Of a DNA stretch of 64,000 nucleotides, positions 12,076-23,865 are shown in pieces; within the stretch, counting starts at the first letter, position 1, and each line of letters begins with the position of its first letter. This DNA is from Schistosoma mansoni (lineage: Eukaryota > Platyhelminthes > Trematoda > Strigeidida > Schistosomatidae). The notes below the pieces were generated by a model that worked only from the letters and a program-made list of their open reading frames with translations, was not told the DNA's origin and ran no database searches. The stretch lies in assembly GCF_000237925.1 (NCBI RefSeq), contig NW_017386036.1, forward strand, positions 806,001 through 870,000, in the 5' to 3' direction. Position numbers and translations under genes: made by a program.

Positions 12076-15000
12076 CTACGTGCAATATTCGTTAAGATGT
12101 TCTGGAAATCTTACTCTTCTTCCAGAATGCGTTGTTTCAGGTTTATCTATCGACGTTGACGAAGTATCAAGTTGTGTGTCGGTTGTCGTGTAGGGTACTA
12201 CAGGTGTAGTAGCTGTGTCGTTTGCTTGTACCGAAGGAAAATCGACGTAGCTAGGGTCTCCTTCTAAGTACGCTGCTTTGAGTCGATCGATACTGATGCT
12301 ATCGTTCGTACCGTTCTTATCGACCATATAGTACTTAGGTTCGCGTTGAAGAACTTTGGAGGGTCCTTCGTATGCTGATTCGAGAGGTCGTCGATGTGAG
12401 TCTCGACGAACGAAGACGTGCGTACTATGTCGTAATTCAGGTTGAACGAAAACATTAGTTGATTGAGGTCGAGTGTGAGCAGGTTTAACTGAACGCATAG
12501 CGTTTGTAAGCCTACTCGTGTAAGAGTTTAGATCCATGTTCACTGAAGAAGCCAAAGGATCTACGAATTCTCCTGGGAGTCGGAGTGTCGTTCCATAAAC
12601 GAGTTGAGATGCCGTGTATCCAATGTCAGCTTTCACTGCATTGCGGATACCTAGCAAGACGAGTGGAAGAGCATCTGTCCACTGTGAAACGTTTGTAGCT
12701 GATAATGAAGCTTTTAGTTGTCGATGAAAACGTTCTACCAACCCGTTTGCTTGTGGGTGGTAGGCGGTCGTTCGGAAGCGCGTGATTCCTAATAGTGAGG
12801 TCAGACAACGGAAAAGTCCAGATTCGAACTGGCGTCCGCGGTCTGTAGTGATGGTTGAAGGGCAACCGAAATTTGCTACCCATCGTTCGACGAAAGCGCG
12901 AGCCACTGTTTCAGCAGTAATGTCCTTAATCGGTACTGCTTCTGGCCATCGAGTGAAACGGTCTACGCATATTAAGAGATATGAGTATCCGTTTGAGCCG
13001 GGTAAGGGTCCTACCAAATCTAGATGGGCGTGGTCAAAACGAGCGTCAGGGGTTTTGAAAGAGCCTAAGGCAGATTTGTTGTGTCTTATGACCTTAGATT
13101 TCTGACAGCTTACACAGGAGCGTGCCCACTCCCTCACGTCTTTATTCATGCCAGGCCAGCAAAAGCGTTCGGCTATAAGTTCGACTGTTGCACGAGCACC
13201 TGGATGAGAAAGATTGTGCAACGTACTGAAGACGTTGCGTCGATAATGTTTTGGTACTATTGGACGATCCCTACCTGTAGATGTCTCACAGAGTAAGGTT
13301 TCCTTACCTCTTCCAATCTGCCTAATACTTACTTTAAGAGTTGTCGAGGATAACTCATGCTGAAGATCAATGTCTTCTTTTTGAAGCTGAGCGAGTTTAA
13401 GAGGGTCGATTCCTTGGAAACTGTTCAAGGAACTTATTCGAGACAGGGCGTCTGCGACTACATTGTTTGCTCCAGAAGTGTGTTGAATATCTGAAGTAAA
13501 CTGCGAAATGTAGTCGAGTTGTCGAGACTCTCGCGGTGAGTACTTGTCTGAAGATGAACTTAAAGAGAAGGTAAGAGGTTTATGATCGGTAAAAAGAGTG
13601 AATTCTCTTCCTTCGATGGAATGTTGGAAATGCCGCACAGCACAATACATAGCTAGGAGTTCCCTACCGAACGTGCTGTACCTAGATTCAGCATCTAGCA
13701 ACCGTCTCGAGAAAAATCCTAAAGGTTGCCATGAGTTGTTAACCCATTGTTGTAAGACTCCTCCGATTGCTGAGTCGGATGCGTCTACGGCGATACCTAT
13801 GGGCGCTTAGTGTCCTGATGAGCAAGCAGGGTTGCTTTAGCGATGTGTTCCTTAACTGTGGAGAATGCTTTACGGGCTGTGTCGTCTAAATTAACTGATT
13901 TTGCATTTCCACGAAGCTGGTCGGTTAACGGTTTCATAAGGGATGCACATTTGGGTATGAACCGTCTGTAGATACTTACAAGTCCGTTAAAAGTTCGCAA
14001 CTGCTTGATCGTGGTCGGTTCTGGGTAATCCAGAATGGCCGCCACTTTGATTCTAAGGAGTCGGATGCCTTGGGCATCAATAGTGTGTCCTAAGAAGTCT
14101 AAGGAGTTGGTTCCGATTTGGCATTTCTGAATGTTTACAGTAATGCCATGCCTATGGAGTCGATCGAAAACAATGTCCAGATGCTTGAGATGCGATTCTC
14201 TGTCCGGACTTGCCATAAGACAGTCATCAACATACGCATGTACGAAGTTGAGACCTCGGAAGACGTCGTCTATAAACCTTTGGAATGTTTGAGCCGCATT
14301 TCTTAAACCAAAAGGCATTCGCAAGAATTCGTAAAGACCGAAGGGAGTGATGATGGCGGTTTTAGGAATGTCGTCAGGTGCCATCGGGATTTGATTATAA
14401 GCCTTAACTAAGTTGATTTTCGAAAAGACAGTTGTACCTTTCAAGGTAGCTGTCAAATCGTGAATATGAGGCAACGGGTAACGATAGGGAATGGTTTTAG
14501 CATTCAGACGCCGATAATCACCAGTTGGCCGCCAATCGTTGCTGTCCTTTTTAGGGACCATGTGCAATGGGGATGACCATGGACTATTTGATGGTCGAAT
14601 TATCCCTAAGTCTATCATATGGTCGAATTCGTTTTTGGCCAACCTAAGTTTTTCGGGAGCAAGTCGACGGGCTTTCGAGAATACAGGTGGTCCTGTAGTC
14701 GAGATGTGATGTGTAACATTGCTGGTTACACAAGGCAATTTCGATTGCGATTGGTATATCCCGGGATATTTGTCGAGTACTGATTGGTACAAGGGGTCTA
14801 CGGTGTGCTTAATCGTGACTGGGGATAACCTGCAACCAGAACAAGGAGTTACGCAAACGGATAACTTAGTGTTTCCGTCTATTAACCTTCGTGAGCGTGT
14901 GTCGACAAGTAGATTGTGATATTGTAACAGGTCTATACCAGTGATTGGCATGGAGACATCTGCAACAACGAAAATCCAGTGTATGGGTTTGCGTAAACCC

Positions 15001-15158
15001 ACGTTAAGGTAGACGTACCTTTTACCGTAAGTAGCGATCGGTTTTCCGTTTGCCGCCTGTAAACTTAAAACAGACTCGCGAAGTCTGTCGTTGGAATTCG
15101 CTGGAAGAACGCTAACTTCTGCGCCGGTGTCGTCGAGGTAGCGAACTTTCGTAGTCAC
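12076..15158 (-). CDS. pol: pol region of the gypsy element (PR-RT-RH-IN)
   Basis: Domain order on the minus strand is as follows. An aspartic protease motif DTGAE lies near 15130. The reverse transcriptase catalytic box YVDD is near 14230, with [17 protein letters not shown] before it. RNase H, with the FTDHKPL motif, is near 13575. The integrase zinc finger ends in [10 protein letters not shown] near 13110, and its core ([35 protein letters not shown]) spans about 13020-12720. This order, with integrase last, is diagnostic of Ty3/gypsy. Treated as one region of a fossil element. Confidence 0.8.
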
Positions 15159-15205
15159 ATCCGTGACATATAAGAGGCGGCTGTGTTCGCCGGCTACGGT
15201 TGCCG

Positions 15206-16039
15206 TTAACGCGTGCCGGCTTGGAAGTTTCCCGAATTCTTATTCGTGTCAGTCGCCTTAGACTTCGGGTAATTGCAGGGCTTCCTGCAATTTCTAGAAG
15301 ATTTACCGTACTGGTTGTGATACCAGCACCAGTCGGGGTTGTCTGTCTCTCGTGGTCGAGAGACAGATCTCTTACGTGAAACGCTCCTACGTGAGGATTT
15401 TGACCGACTACGGTCATTACGAACTCTAAGATAGCGTGTCAGTGTATGACATATTTCGGTAATGTCATTCGGGGTCGTTTGAGGCTTTTCTATGACGGGA
15501 AAGACCTCGGCCTTAGAAAATTTGGTGATTTCCAAGATTCGGTCGGCAGATGCAGCCAGCTCATCTATGGCGTTGTTTTGAAATGAGACGAGCACTGCCT
15601 GCACCTGATGAGGAAGTTTAGACAAGAAAAGTTGTCTGAATAGGCCATCATCGAAAGTTCGTTGGCCAATAACCTCTCTCATTCTTAGCAACATGTCTGT
15701 CGCAGAACCATGTTGCAAGTCGATGTTATGGAGGAGTTGGTCTAACCGTTGTCGGTCGGTTAGGTCTCCACGTTTGAGAATCGAACACTTGAGAGTTTCG
15801 TAAGGTTCGAGGACATCACGAGTAAACATACTAGGTGTTACGTACCTGTTAAACTCGCGCGGTAACGCCTTAACTACCGCGAGGAATCGTGTGCGCGAGT
15901 CCGTGATTCCGTGCATGCAAAAATCAGCTTCTGCGTAGCAGAACCAGGACTCGATATTGTCGGGCCAAAATGGCGTTAACTGAATCGAAATAGGGGGAAT
16001 AGACTTTAACTTAAAAACCTTGGGTGAGTGTTCCGTCAT
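15206..16039 (-). CDS. gag: gag-like region of the gypsy element
   Basis: The first coding part after the 5' LTR and leader. About 280 codons long; the N-terminal half has a capsid-like composition ([18 protein letters not shown] is typical of this clade). An Arg/Ser-rich stretch follows, then a CHCC zinc-knuckle variant near the C-terminus. Assigned by position and by the Cys-His box. Part of a retroelement, not a host gene. Confidence 0.75.
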   Translation of the reverse strand: MTEHSPKVFKLKSIPPISIQLTPFWPDNIESWFCYAEADFCMHGITDSRTRFLAVVKALPREFNRYVTPSMFTRDVLEPYETLKCSILKRGDLTDRQRLDQLLHNIDLQHGSATDMLLRMREVIGQRTFDDGLFRQLFLSKLPHQVQAVLVSFQNNAIDELAASADRILEITKFSKAEVFPVIEKPQTTPNDITEICHTLTRYLRVRNDRSRSKSSRRSVSRKRSVSRPRETDNPDWCWYHNQYGKSSRNCRKPCNYPKSKATDTNKNSGNFQAGTR

Positions 16040-16220
16040 AGTAATGTAGATAACGAAAAATGTCTAATTAAAATATATCCGGGAAAAAAAACTTCGCGAA
16101 AAAAACAGTATATCACAATATATAAAATTCAAATAAAGAATAACAATGAATAATAATATTCCAAAATGGAACAGACTCACAGTATATTGGCTTGGTGTAC
16201 CAGATCACGTTAGGCTCATC

Positions 16221-16547
16221 AATGAGGATACAACGGATATTCTAGTTTTACAACTAACAACCAGTAGTATCTTCTATAATCGATCGTTCCCGGCCAGAGG
16301 AAATCAGAAGTCAGACGAGAAGAGGTAGGAAAGATATATTTGATGCGTCACCAATATATCGAGGAACCTTTACTATAAGCTGGCTAATGAACGTAGGAGC
16401 AGTGTCCCACGCCGAGTTGAAACGTGATCTGGTACGGACGCATGACCGAAAGCCTTCAGTTAAACAAGTCCACCTAAACAACGTGGTCAGCATCCAATGT
16501 CGAACACTTAATGAGCTATTGATTTTGGGGATTTATTTACAGCTACA
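16221..16547 (-). repeat. 5' LTR of the gypsy element
   Basis: 327 bp, base-for-base identical with 11222-11548 as far as I can compare. On the element's strand it begins TGTAGCTGTAAATAAATC. Confidence 0.85.
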
Positions 16548-17094
16548 CTAACCATAATCCTGATGGCTGAACATGAGATAACTGGGAAAATATACTTTTG
16601 ACATATAACACTAAGAGAAGGTCAATGATAGTGAACGCGATATTATTCATTCGAAATTCAATTCATTGGATGGCATGGCTCAGCCTTGCAGGCGTGCTCA
16701 TTCTTGTGTAACTCTTTTATTCATATTAAATATATTGTTCTATCTCAAAACTAAATGTCTTCTCCATCATATGTTGGTGATTATTACGAAACAATGAGTC
16801 AGTGTAGACAATTATATGACTTCCACGTAGGATCTTATACATTAGGAAGTTACATCATGACAAATCTACAATCTTTGTATTAGGTCTATTATTAGAGCAG
16901 TACTGACGACGAAATAGGCCATAAATTCTACTAGAAGAGCGAATTGTTAGGATAAGGGGGAAAACGGAGATGATAATAGGGGATATAGGCATACGTGGTC
17001 ATCATAGCAGTGCGTAAATTGTGAGACATTCTCCAGACACAGTTGATTTAGGCGGAAGATAGCAATCCGAAGGTGAGTACGTCTATGTCAAGTC
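16548..17094. other. Unassigned, repeat-like flank
   Basis: No gene. Weak resemblance of 16800-16880 to 11030-11110 suggests older retroelement debris into which the young LTR element inserted. Confidence 0.25.
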
Positions 17095-17400
17095 TCCTAG
17101 TGACGGTAAATAAATCCCCCCAAAAAATCGTTCTGTAAGTCTTCGACATTTTATGCTGACTGCATTAGTTTTACTGGAATCACCTAGCTGAAGGTGCTCT
17201 GTCGAGCATCCGCCTCAGATCACGAGAAGGTGCTACGCATCTCTTTCAACTGTTAGCAAGCTTAGATCAAACGCTTCTCAACATATCGATAACCTTTCAA
17301 GTATAACTTCGAACCTCTTCACTTCTGACTTCTGATTTGACCAAGTTGGCATACTTCTATTATGAAGGTGTTACTAGTGAAGGCGCTGTCAAACGCTGAA
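17095..17400 (+). mobile_element. Old solo LTR-like copy, opposite orientation to the full element
   Basis: The reverse complement of this stretch follows the same landmark order as the LTRs at 10230 and 11222: CTAGTAACACCTTC, AAATCAGAAGTCAGAAG, GAGGTTCGAAG, GGTTATCGATATGTTGAGAA, GCATAAAATGTCGAAGACTTA, GGGGGGATTTATTTAC. It is strongly diverged and has no attached coding sequence. Confidence 0.55.
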
Positions 17401-17939
17401 TAAATGTGGCATATTTATCCTCCTAAAGCCATCCATTGAAAGTGCTGCCGTCATTTCGGCTGGGATAACATTCCGATTGGGTCAAATCGTAATAAGAAAA
17501 AGTGGGAGAATACCTGATTTATTACTCTTCAGTGTGCTACTTTTCGAAGGTCGACAGGAGGAGCATAGTGGTGACATTTTGGTAGGATGTTCGTGTTGAG
17601 TGGCTATGCTCACTCAATATTCTGTATGCCATTATCAGATCACCTCTTATTTCCTTATAGCTCAGTGAGAATAGTCCCAATTGTTGGAATCCGTCCTCGT
17701 AAGATTAATATCTTAGCTCCGTCTTTCAATTCTTGCTTGTCTTTGTTCTTGGCCTAAAGAACTGATATCTCTTATAAAGAGAGGGAGCGCAGCGACATTG
17801 TAAAGTTCGAGGCAGTGTTGCGCTTGCGTTTTTGACAGTGTTAGGGAGTTATTTTCACATAACGTTAGGAATCTTACCTTCTTTGAAAAAATGTTCACAA
17901 CATGACATTTCAACTGGTTAAATTTATGATCAGTGTAAA

Positions 17940-18080
17940 ATACTCCATAACTGAGTAACCCACCACAGTGAAAACTGCATCTTCTGTAAAAATTTGATCT
18001 TGTCTGTAAACTGGCATGCCTCATATAACAGACTGTTATTTGAGAATAGATTGTTATTATTTATTATTATTTTTGTTATT
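17940..18080 (+). repeat. Retroposon 3' tail unit, copy 1
   Basis: Contains AACTGAGTAAC, TTTGATC, CATGCCTCATATAACA, CTGTTATTTGAGAATA and an ATT-rich tail. It matches, in the same order, copy 2 at 18245-18370 and, inverted, copy 3 at 23700-23800. It sits between the palm and thumb remnants of LINE C. Confidence 0.55.
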
Positions 18081-18244
18081 CCAACCCGTTGTCTATTGTC
18101 CATTTTTCTGCTGTTGTAAGGTTTTTATGAAGCCCAAGCGAATCATTTTTGCCTTTTGTGGACCTGTAACAACTTAAGTTGGGTTGTTAAGAGTTGGCTG
18201 AAGACATCTTGGTACTGATTCTATGACTAATATACCTTATAACA

Positions 18245-18370
18245 TATCAGCCTAACTGAGTAACTTGTAAAGTGAAGTCTATATCATCTTTAACAATTTG
18301 ATCCTGGGTTAAAAGTGTCATACCTCATGTAACATATTGTTATTTGAAAATAAATAATTATTATTACTGT
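18245..18370 (+). repeat. Retroposon 3' tail unit, copy 2
   Basis: AACTGAGTAAC, TTTGATCCTGG, CATACCTCATGTAACATA, TTGTTATTTGAAAATAAA plus an ATT-rich tail. Direct repeat of 17940-18080 at perhaps 75% identity by eye. Confidence 0.55.
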
Positions 18371-18889
18371 CAAAAAATTACGGTTCAAGTATCTCTCTCA
18401 CTTTGTGTAGGCATTATATTTCTCGTTATCCTATATTGAATATTGAAAGCCTTGTGTGTTGGAAATGGCAACCTCGAGCTCCAGTTGTTCTGTTCCACGA
18501 TCTGAATGAAAACTTACTACAACTATCAGTCTGCTTTTTCCAAATAGAAAATAGGGCATAAATATCATCATTAAAGATCTCGAGATCTTTGCTTCATTCG
18601 TATAGATTGGTGTCATTTCAAAATTTTAGAGACAGGAATGAACCTAAGTTTGTTCTCTGTGGAACTACTGATGTTGGGACCCTCCTGCTCGTATTCACAC
18701 TATTTACTTTGGTACCAAACATCCAGTTATCTATGTGGTCTTGTAACTAAAGTCAGTGAACCCTATCTTTGCAACCCTCTCTATGAGAAGGAAATGTCGG
18801 TGTCCTCCATGAAGTCGAGGAATGTTACATCAACCGGTGTCTTTGGTCTCAGCAAATCGTCCGGCTGTCGCACTCCATGAGTAAATTGA

Positions 18890-19560
18890 CCGCATATGAT
18901 CTGCCTTTCCCATTTATTCAAGTGCACTGAAGGATTATTTAATTTAATCTTTTTTTAATTGTCAGTTTACTTCAGAGTTCTATGTTCTTTACGCTATTGT
19001 AATCACGGTTGGACCCTTTCACTAGGTCTTCATCTCTTTTCGCTCTTTTTTCCTCCCCACTAAATACTATTCCTAAGATTACGGAGTTTGGAATTAAGAC
19101 AATCACTTACGCTACGATTAAATCGACTTCTCAGACTCGTTTTATCTTCACTATGCATGTACGACTCATGCATATTGATTATCCTTTTCACCTAATTGAG
19201 ACTGCACAAACACTTATTCTAACGTCATATCTTACCGCAATAATAAATCATTTACTTATTGATTTATTTTGTTTTATTTTATTATTATCACTAATCTGGC
19301 GATACATGTATGGTCGTTTATTCTCGTTCTGTGTTCATAAACACGCTTAATAAGCTATTTACGTATTTCGCGCCCCCTTTATTTCTATTTCCTTAGTTTC
19401 TTCCTCTCCTTCTTTAAAATCAATTCAATATCCTCAATTACACAGGACCTGATTTGTTATTTTTCTATTATTAATATTTTATTTTCCTTGTTCTTTTCTT
19501 TCTCAAATATGGCAAATATAATGCTCACATTACTGAAACTTCTGTATTATTGCATTTTTG
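18890..19560. other. Pyrimidine-rich insert inside LINE C
   Basis: About 650 bp that do not fit the LINE C reading frame. It is T/C-rich with CTCTTTTTTCCTCCCC and CGCGCCCCC stretches that resemble a LINE 3' UTR. The plus-strand open frame at 19009-19350 is hydrophobic low-complexity and is not supported as a gene. Confidence 0.35.
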
Positions 19561-21169
19561 AAAAAATCCGAAATGGTTTCTTCACAACACTTATGTACCC
19601 ATAAGATGTTTGTGAACAATAACAATAATAGAGTTGTGTTGGCCTTTATGAACGATATTATTCATATCCATGTATTCCCCTTTATGCTTGTTGACCAGTC
19701 CTTTAATTACTTTCAGAAGTGTTGGAATTAATGTGGCTGGTCTGTAACAGGCCTGGTCTTTTCTATCCTTCCTTCAGTGATTCGAGAGACAATGGTCGGT
19801 TTCCATTATGTTAGTTGGTGTAACTCTAATGAGTGCCTGAAGAGATTACATACTGGTGTGTTGATGGGCTTCGAGCACTGTTTCAGACTACTGAGCGGGG
19901 GTTGTCACGTCCTGGTGACTTTACAGGACATAAGGGTTTGGGTTTTTCTAATGCGAACACGGTAGTTGGTCGGATATTTCCCAAACGCCAGAGTTGAAAA
20001 GTGTTCAGTGCTTGCAGGTTCCTAGAGTAGTTGGTCTATGAAGTCGACATGAAAGATCTCTGCTACCTCTAATTTAGTAGGATCTTTGCTATTCGGTTTT
20101 TATATGGTAAAGATCCTTTGATTTGTAAGCTTCCTCTTGGTCATGTATCTGTAGAAATATTTGCGTTTAGTTTGGATTTTCGAAGCTGACTTGACCTGAA
20201 AACATCTGCTATTTTTGTGAACGTTCACGTTGCATCCATCTCTCAACGCCAAGCAGGAGTTACTGCCGGAATCCTTCTGAACAACTTTCTGTTTGTACTA
20301 GGCTCTCTGTTCGGTCTATGTCAATCGTTCAGTGTCTCGCTTAACCCAGGACCTTCGTCTTCCGGGTGTACTCTGTGTGAAGTATGTTGTGTTGGATAGC
20401 GTTCCTTCAATATCTCTCAGTGGGCATCGACTGTTGGCCTCCACTACTCTTTTATATGTTGAACCTGTTGACCGTGGTCGTTCGTGGTTGTGTAGTCTCC
20501 CTCGGTGTAGCTGGGGTAGGGAACATTCTTGTCCGTCCGAAGCGCCTCGTTTGTGACCATGCTAAACATGACTGTGAGGATGGAGAGCTGAGGTTTCCGG
20601 CTAGTAGTTTTCTACCAGACCTTAGTTACCATAGCTTTAGTATCACCTGTATTATCTCATCGTTCCGAGTATCGGAATCCCTGGGAGGCTGGTATATTCC
20701 TCCAACCAATTACTTTGTGCCGTTCACATTGAAACAACACCAGCATGATCCCGTCGCCCCATTTAATACGACAGTGTTTGGTTTTACGGCTGTGAAGCGG
20801 ATTCGAATAAGTACCGCTACTCCACCTCCTGTTTTATCTACCCTACTGCATCACGAAGCTATCACCCATCGCGAGCTCACTCCTTTATCTATGATGTTCG
20901 GTCCTAAACATGTTTCAGTTAGGATGCAATTGCTATTTCTACTGTACTGTGTTCTGAGATCAAAGTTACCCTTGATGGAGTGGATTTTCCCTTTACGAGG
21001 TTTTGGCACTTGTACAGACAGGGTGGTTTGGCACGGGTGGCACCCTTTCTCAGCATTATACAGTATTTTTCCCATTCTCCTTCATCAAAGGCTGGTCTAC
21101 TTTCCATTGAGCTACTCTCCGTCGAAGGAAGGTTTATTCAACGTCTTCGTTTCCAGTTTTTAGCGTTTT

Positions 21170-23699
21170 GAGAGCTATTTTGTTACCATTTTCATTCTCA
21201 AAGCAAATCCGCTGCTTCTAACTGTTAACAGACGCCAGGGAAATAGCGATAGTCAACGATTTTGTTGGTGTATGAGCTGGAGTTGTGGGTCATATGATCG
21301 CGTGTTCGGCTTAGCGTGTGTCGAGCGAGTTTGGATATATTGAGGAGGATTGATATAGTTGTTTTCAATAGGATTTCACACTTCTCATTAGTTTGTTCCG
21401 TTGATGTATATTTTTATCATGGACGCAAACGTACCAGAACCATGGACAGAGGCGACCTAACATGAACCCGTAGTACTGCTCAGGTGCTGCAGCACCACAG
21501 AGACCGTGTACCCACCAATCAAGGAAATTACATTTAAATGCCAAGTCGCTCGTTCTGACGAGCGATGGGCATGCGTCGCAATCATCGAATGGTTCAATCG
21601 TTTGTAGAAAGATTGAAAATAGCTTTTATAAACATATGTGTCTAATATCAATGATCACAGGAGCCTTCAAGTAGGAACCTATATATATATATATACATAT
21701 GAAAATATTCAGGGGTGAATGACCTTCCGTAATTCTACATATTATATGATTGACTCCTATTAAACACATCAGATTTCCTTATACATGACATCTATCAGGC
21801 AGTCTAAGCCACCTCAGAGAAGTGTTGAAGTAGAATGGTCCTAGAGAGCAGTAAGCATATTTACCATACAATCCGTTCTAACTTCTCGCCTAACTCGTGA
21901 TTGTTTCGCCATCCACTTGTTTTAAGACTGAACATCACCAACTTCTTCAGAGAATAATTACAAGATTCCATAACATTACAAGGAGTTATTAAACAAACTT
22001 TATTTGTTCTCACTTAAGATATGGAGACATAATATCTAGTTTTGTTTTAAAAGAATAAAAACACCGACCTCTTTGAACACTTTGAAGTAATAAAACAACC
22101 ACTATTCCAGAACACGGGGTCAATCACGACTATTAAAGTTAGGTTGAACATTTCATTTGCAATACGGCGAAAAGTGTGCTTCGACGTTATCGATACATGA
22201 TGAGTACTTATATCCTACACTATACCCTTCCTAATGCCTATACTCTGATTCGTAACCTACACTTTACTATATAGTCAATAAAAACATTGCATCGAAGCCT
22301 TACCCACAGTCCATAATTTGTAACTGTCTGATAAGCTTGTAACACGGTACTTTAGAAATAGTGTTTTCCAACAGGATGTGAAACAGAGCATTGTGTGAGG
22401 TATGGTATGTATCCAAAAATAAGCGTAAATGAGCCTAACATCACAAAAGGAGGGAGGGTGGTGTTACTGACCAGCAAGCACTGATGGTGAGGGCGATGAT
22501 TTCAATCCACCCGTGTTTGTGGGGCAGAACATTTTGTTTGTATCAGGCTCTTTATGGATGAGAACAAGTCAATCAATCTGTGATATTGAGGTTGTTCTCC
22601 TACACTCACCATTCAGACTCATGTTTCTAATTTTTGTGCTGGATTAACTATTCTACTAAGACAACCTTTACCATGCTAACTCGGACTTTTACAAGAAAAC
22701 TGTGTGGCAGGCATCGGATGATGAAAAAAAAGCAGACTGTAAAGGATATGGTTGTTGTTTTACTCAACACTCTACTCTCTATATGCACTCTCTGTTCTAA
22801 TGAACAGTCTTCCTCATTCCAACCTTGACTTCCCTCCTTCATTCGAACCTACTCCACCTTGATAAATATCACAACTCATTGTTCGTTATTACTACATTCT
22901 CTCCTCTGGAGCCCCCGATCACATTTCACGCTAGCAACATGAGATAGTATCAATTTAATCTAATAATTTATCTTACCTCTGTCTGTTCCACTAATGAATG
23001 TTAAGCATTGGTTATCGTTCATATCCAAATGCCTTGCTGCTCCTCGGTTTCTTTTTTCTCTTTTTCTTTTTTTCTCTTCAGAATCTTGCTCTTAGGGTGA
23101 AGTTATGTAACTTCTGACATCTGGAACAAGCTCGACGAACGCGCTTTCCCAAGGTCAAAGTTCGAACAAGGCGCTCCACAAGCCTACTTTATAACAACTA
23201 TAAACTTAAAAAGCTGCATTACATAAATACTTAGCACGATCAAAATCCTGATGCAATTTTTGACGAGATTAGATCTGGTGTGTAACGACAACGCCATGCA
23301 CTTTTGCAAAACATTTTGAAGAATACACAATAAAACTGAATGAATGAACCGTTATTACCTTTAATAATAATACATTTATGCAAAGGCAGGTACACGCCAT
23401 TTTTACAGGCATAATCTACAATTTACAACATATACTGGTTCACAGTATGCATCCCAAGCAAGGTTGTTTAGTAATTATAATCTATAAAAGATGATAACAG
23501 TTCATTCGTTCAGATATAATGTGTTTTCATAAGAATAGTTTCCAAAGGGGCATGGCGTCCACGTTGCATAACAGATCCAATCAACCGCTATTAACTTTAA
23601 TAGATTCTATTTATGGAACAACCCTACTCAGGGCGCATACTGTGAAACAGTATATGTTGTAACTTGTAGATAATGCCTATAAAAATGGTGTGAACCTGC
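21170..23699. other. Unassigned, no gene supported
   Basis: AT-rich DNA with a (TA)n microsatellite at about 21682-21696. Near 23110-23340 a plus-strand stretch (WNKLDERAF, then an AATAAAACTGAATGAATG end) may be the C-terminus and tail of another LINE, but the match is too weak to call. Confidence 0.3.
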
Positions 23700-23800
23700 C
23701 CTTGTAGAAATATAATAATAATAATTTATTCTTAAATAACAGTTTGTTACATGAGGCATGCCGGTTTCTAGGCAAGATCAAATAGTTACTATATGTTATA
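23700..23800 (-). repeat. Retroposon 3' tail unit, copy 3, inverted
   Basis: Plus strand begins with (TAA)n, then TTATTCTTAAATAACAG, TTACATGAGGCATGCC and CAAGATCAAATAGTT, the reverse complement of the units at 17940 and 18245. Confidence 0.55.
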
Positions 23801-23865
23801 ATTTTACGTTTGCTACGCCTACGGCAATCGTAGGGTCACAGCCGAATCCAAGCACGAGCAAAAGA

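Larger units (their letters stand above)
11222..16547 (-). mobile_element. Ty3/gypsy LTR retrotransposon, Boudicca/CsRn1 type, young
   Basis: A fossil or recent copy of 5326 bp. Identical 327-bp LTRs flank, in minus-strand order, a gag-like region and a pol region with protease, reverse transcriptase, RNase H and integrase. The gag carries a CHCC-type Cys-His box (CWYHNQYG...NCRKPC), known for the Boudicca/CsRn1/Kabuki clade. The first internal bases after the 5' LTR (16221 downward) resemble a tRNA-Trp primer site, and a G-rich polypurine tract directly precedes the 3' LTR at 11549-11570. Identical LTRs indicate a recent insertion. It is close to whole, with very few breaks. No clear target-site duplication was found. 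Confidence 0.85.
17430..21160 (-). mobile_element. LINE C, CR1-like, decayed and interrupted
   Basis: Read on the minus strand, pieces appear in the correct order. Endonuclease: CILTETCLGPNIIDKG and DKTGGGVAVLIRIRF, then VGGIYQPPRDSDTRNDE (about 20960-20640). Linker with KSPGRDNP near 19920. Finger region with RPVTDQPH and NNIVHKGQHNS (about 19750-19630). Palm start VDVTFLDF near 18840, then a GVPQGSVLG-like remnant (about 18660). Thumb QQLGLFSLSYKEIRGDLIMA near 17680, and a C-terminal FSYYDL stretch. Spacing is too large between fingers and palm (about 650 bp extra, 18890-19560) and between palm and thumb (about 400 bp extra, 17720-18430), so other DNA has inserted. Many stops. The long plus-strand open frame at 20384-21163 is antisense to its endonuclease. 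Confidence 0.65.

Noticed and set aside
19009-19350. 113-codon hydrophobic open frame
   Set aside because: Lies in pyrimidine-rich DNA inserted in LINE C, with no conserved motif and no exon signals.
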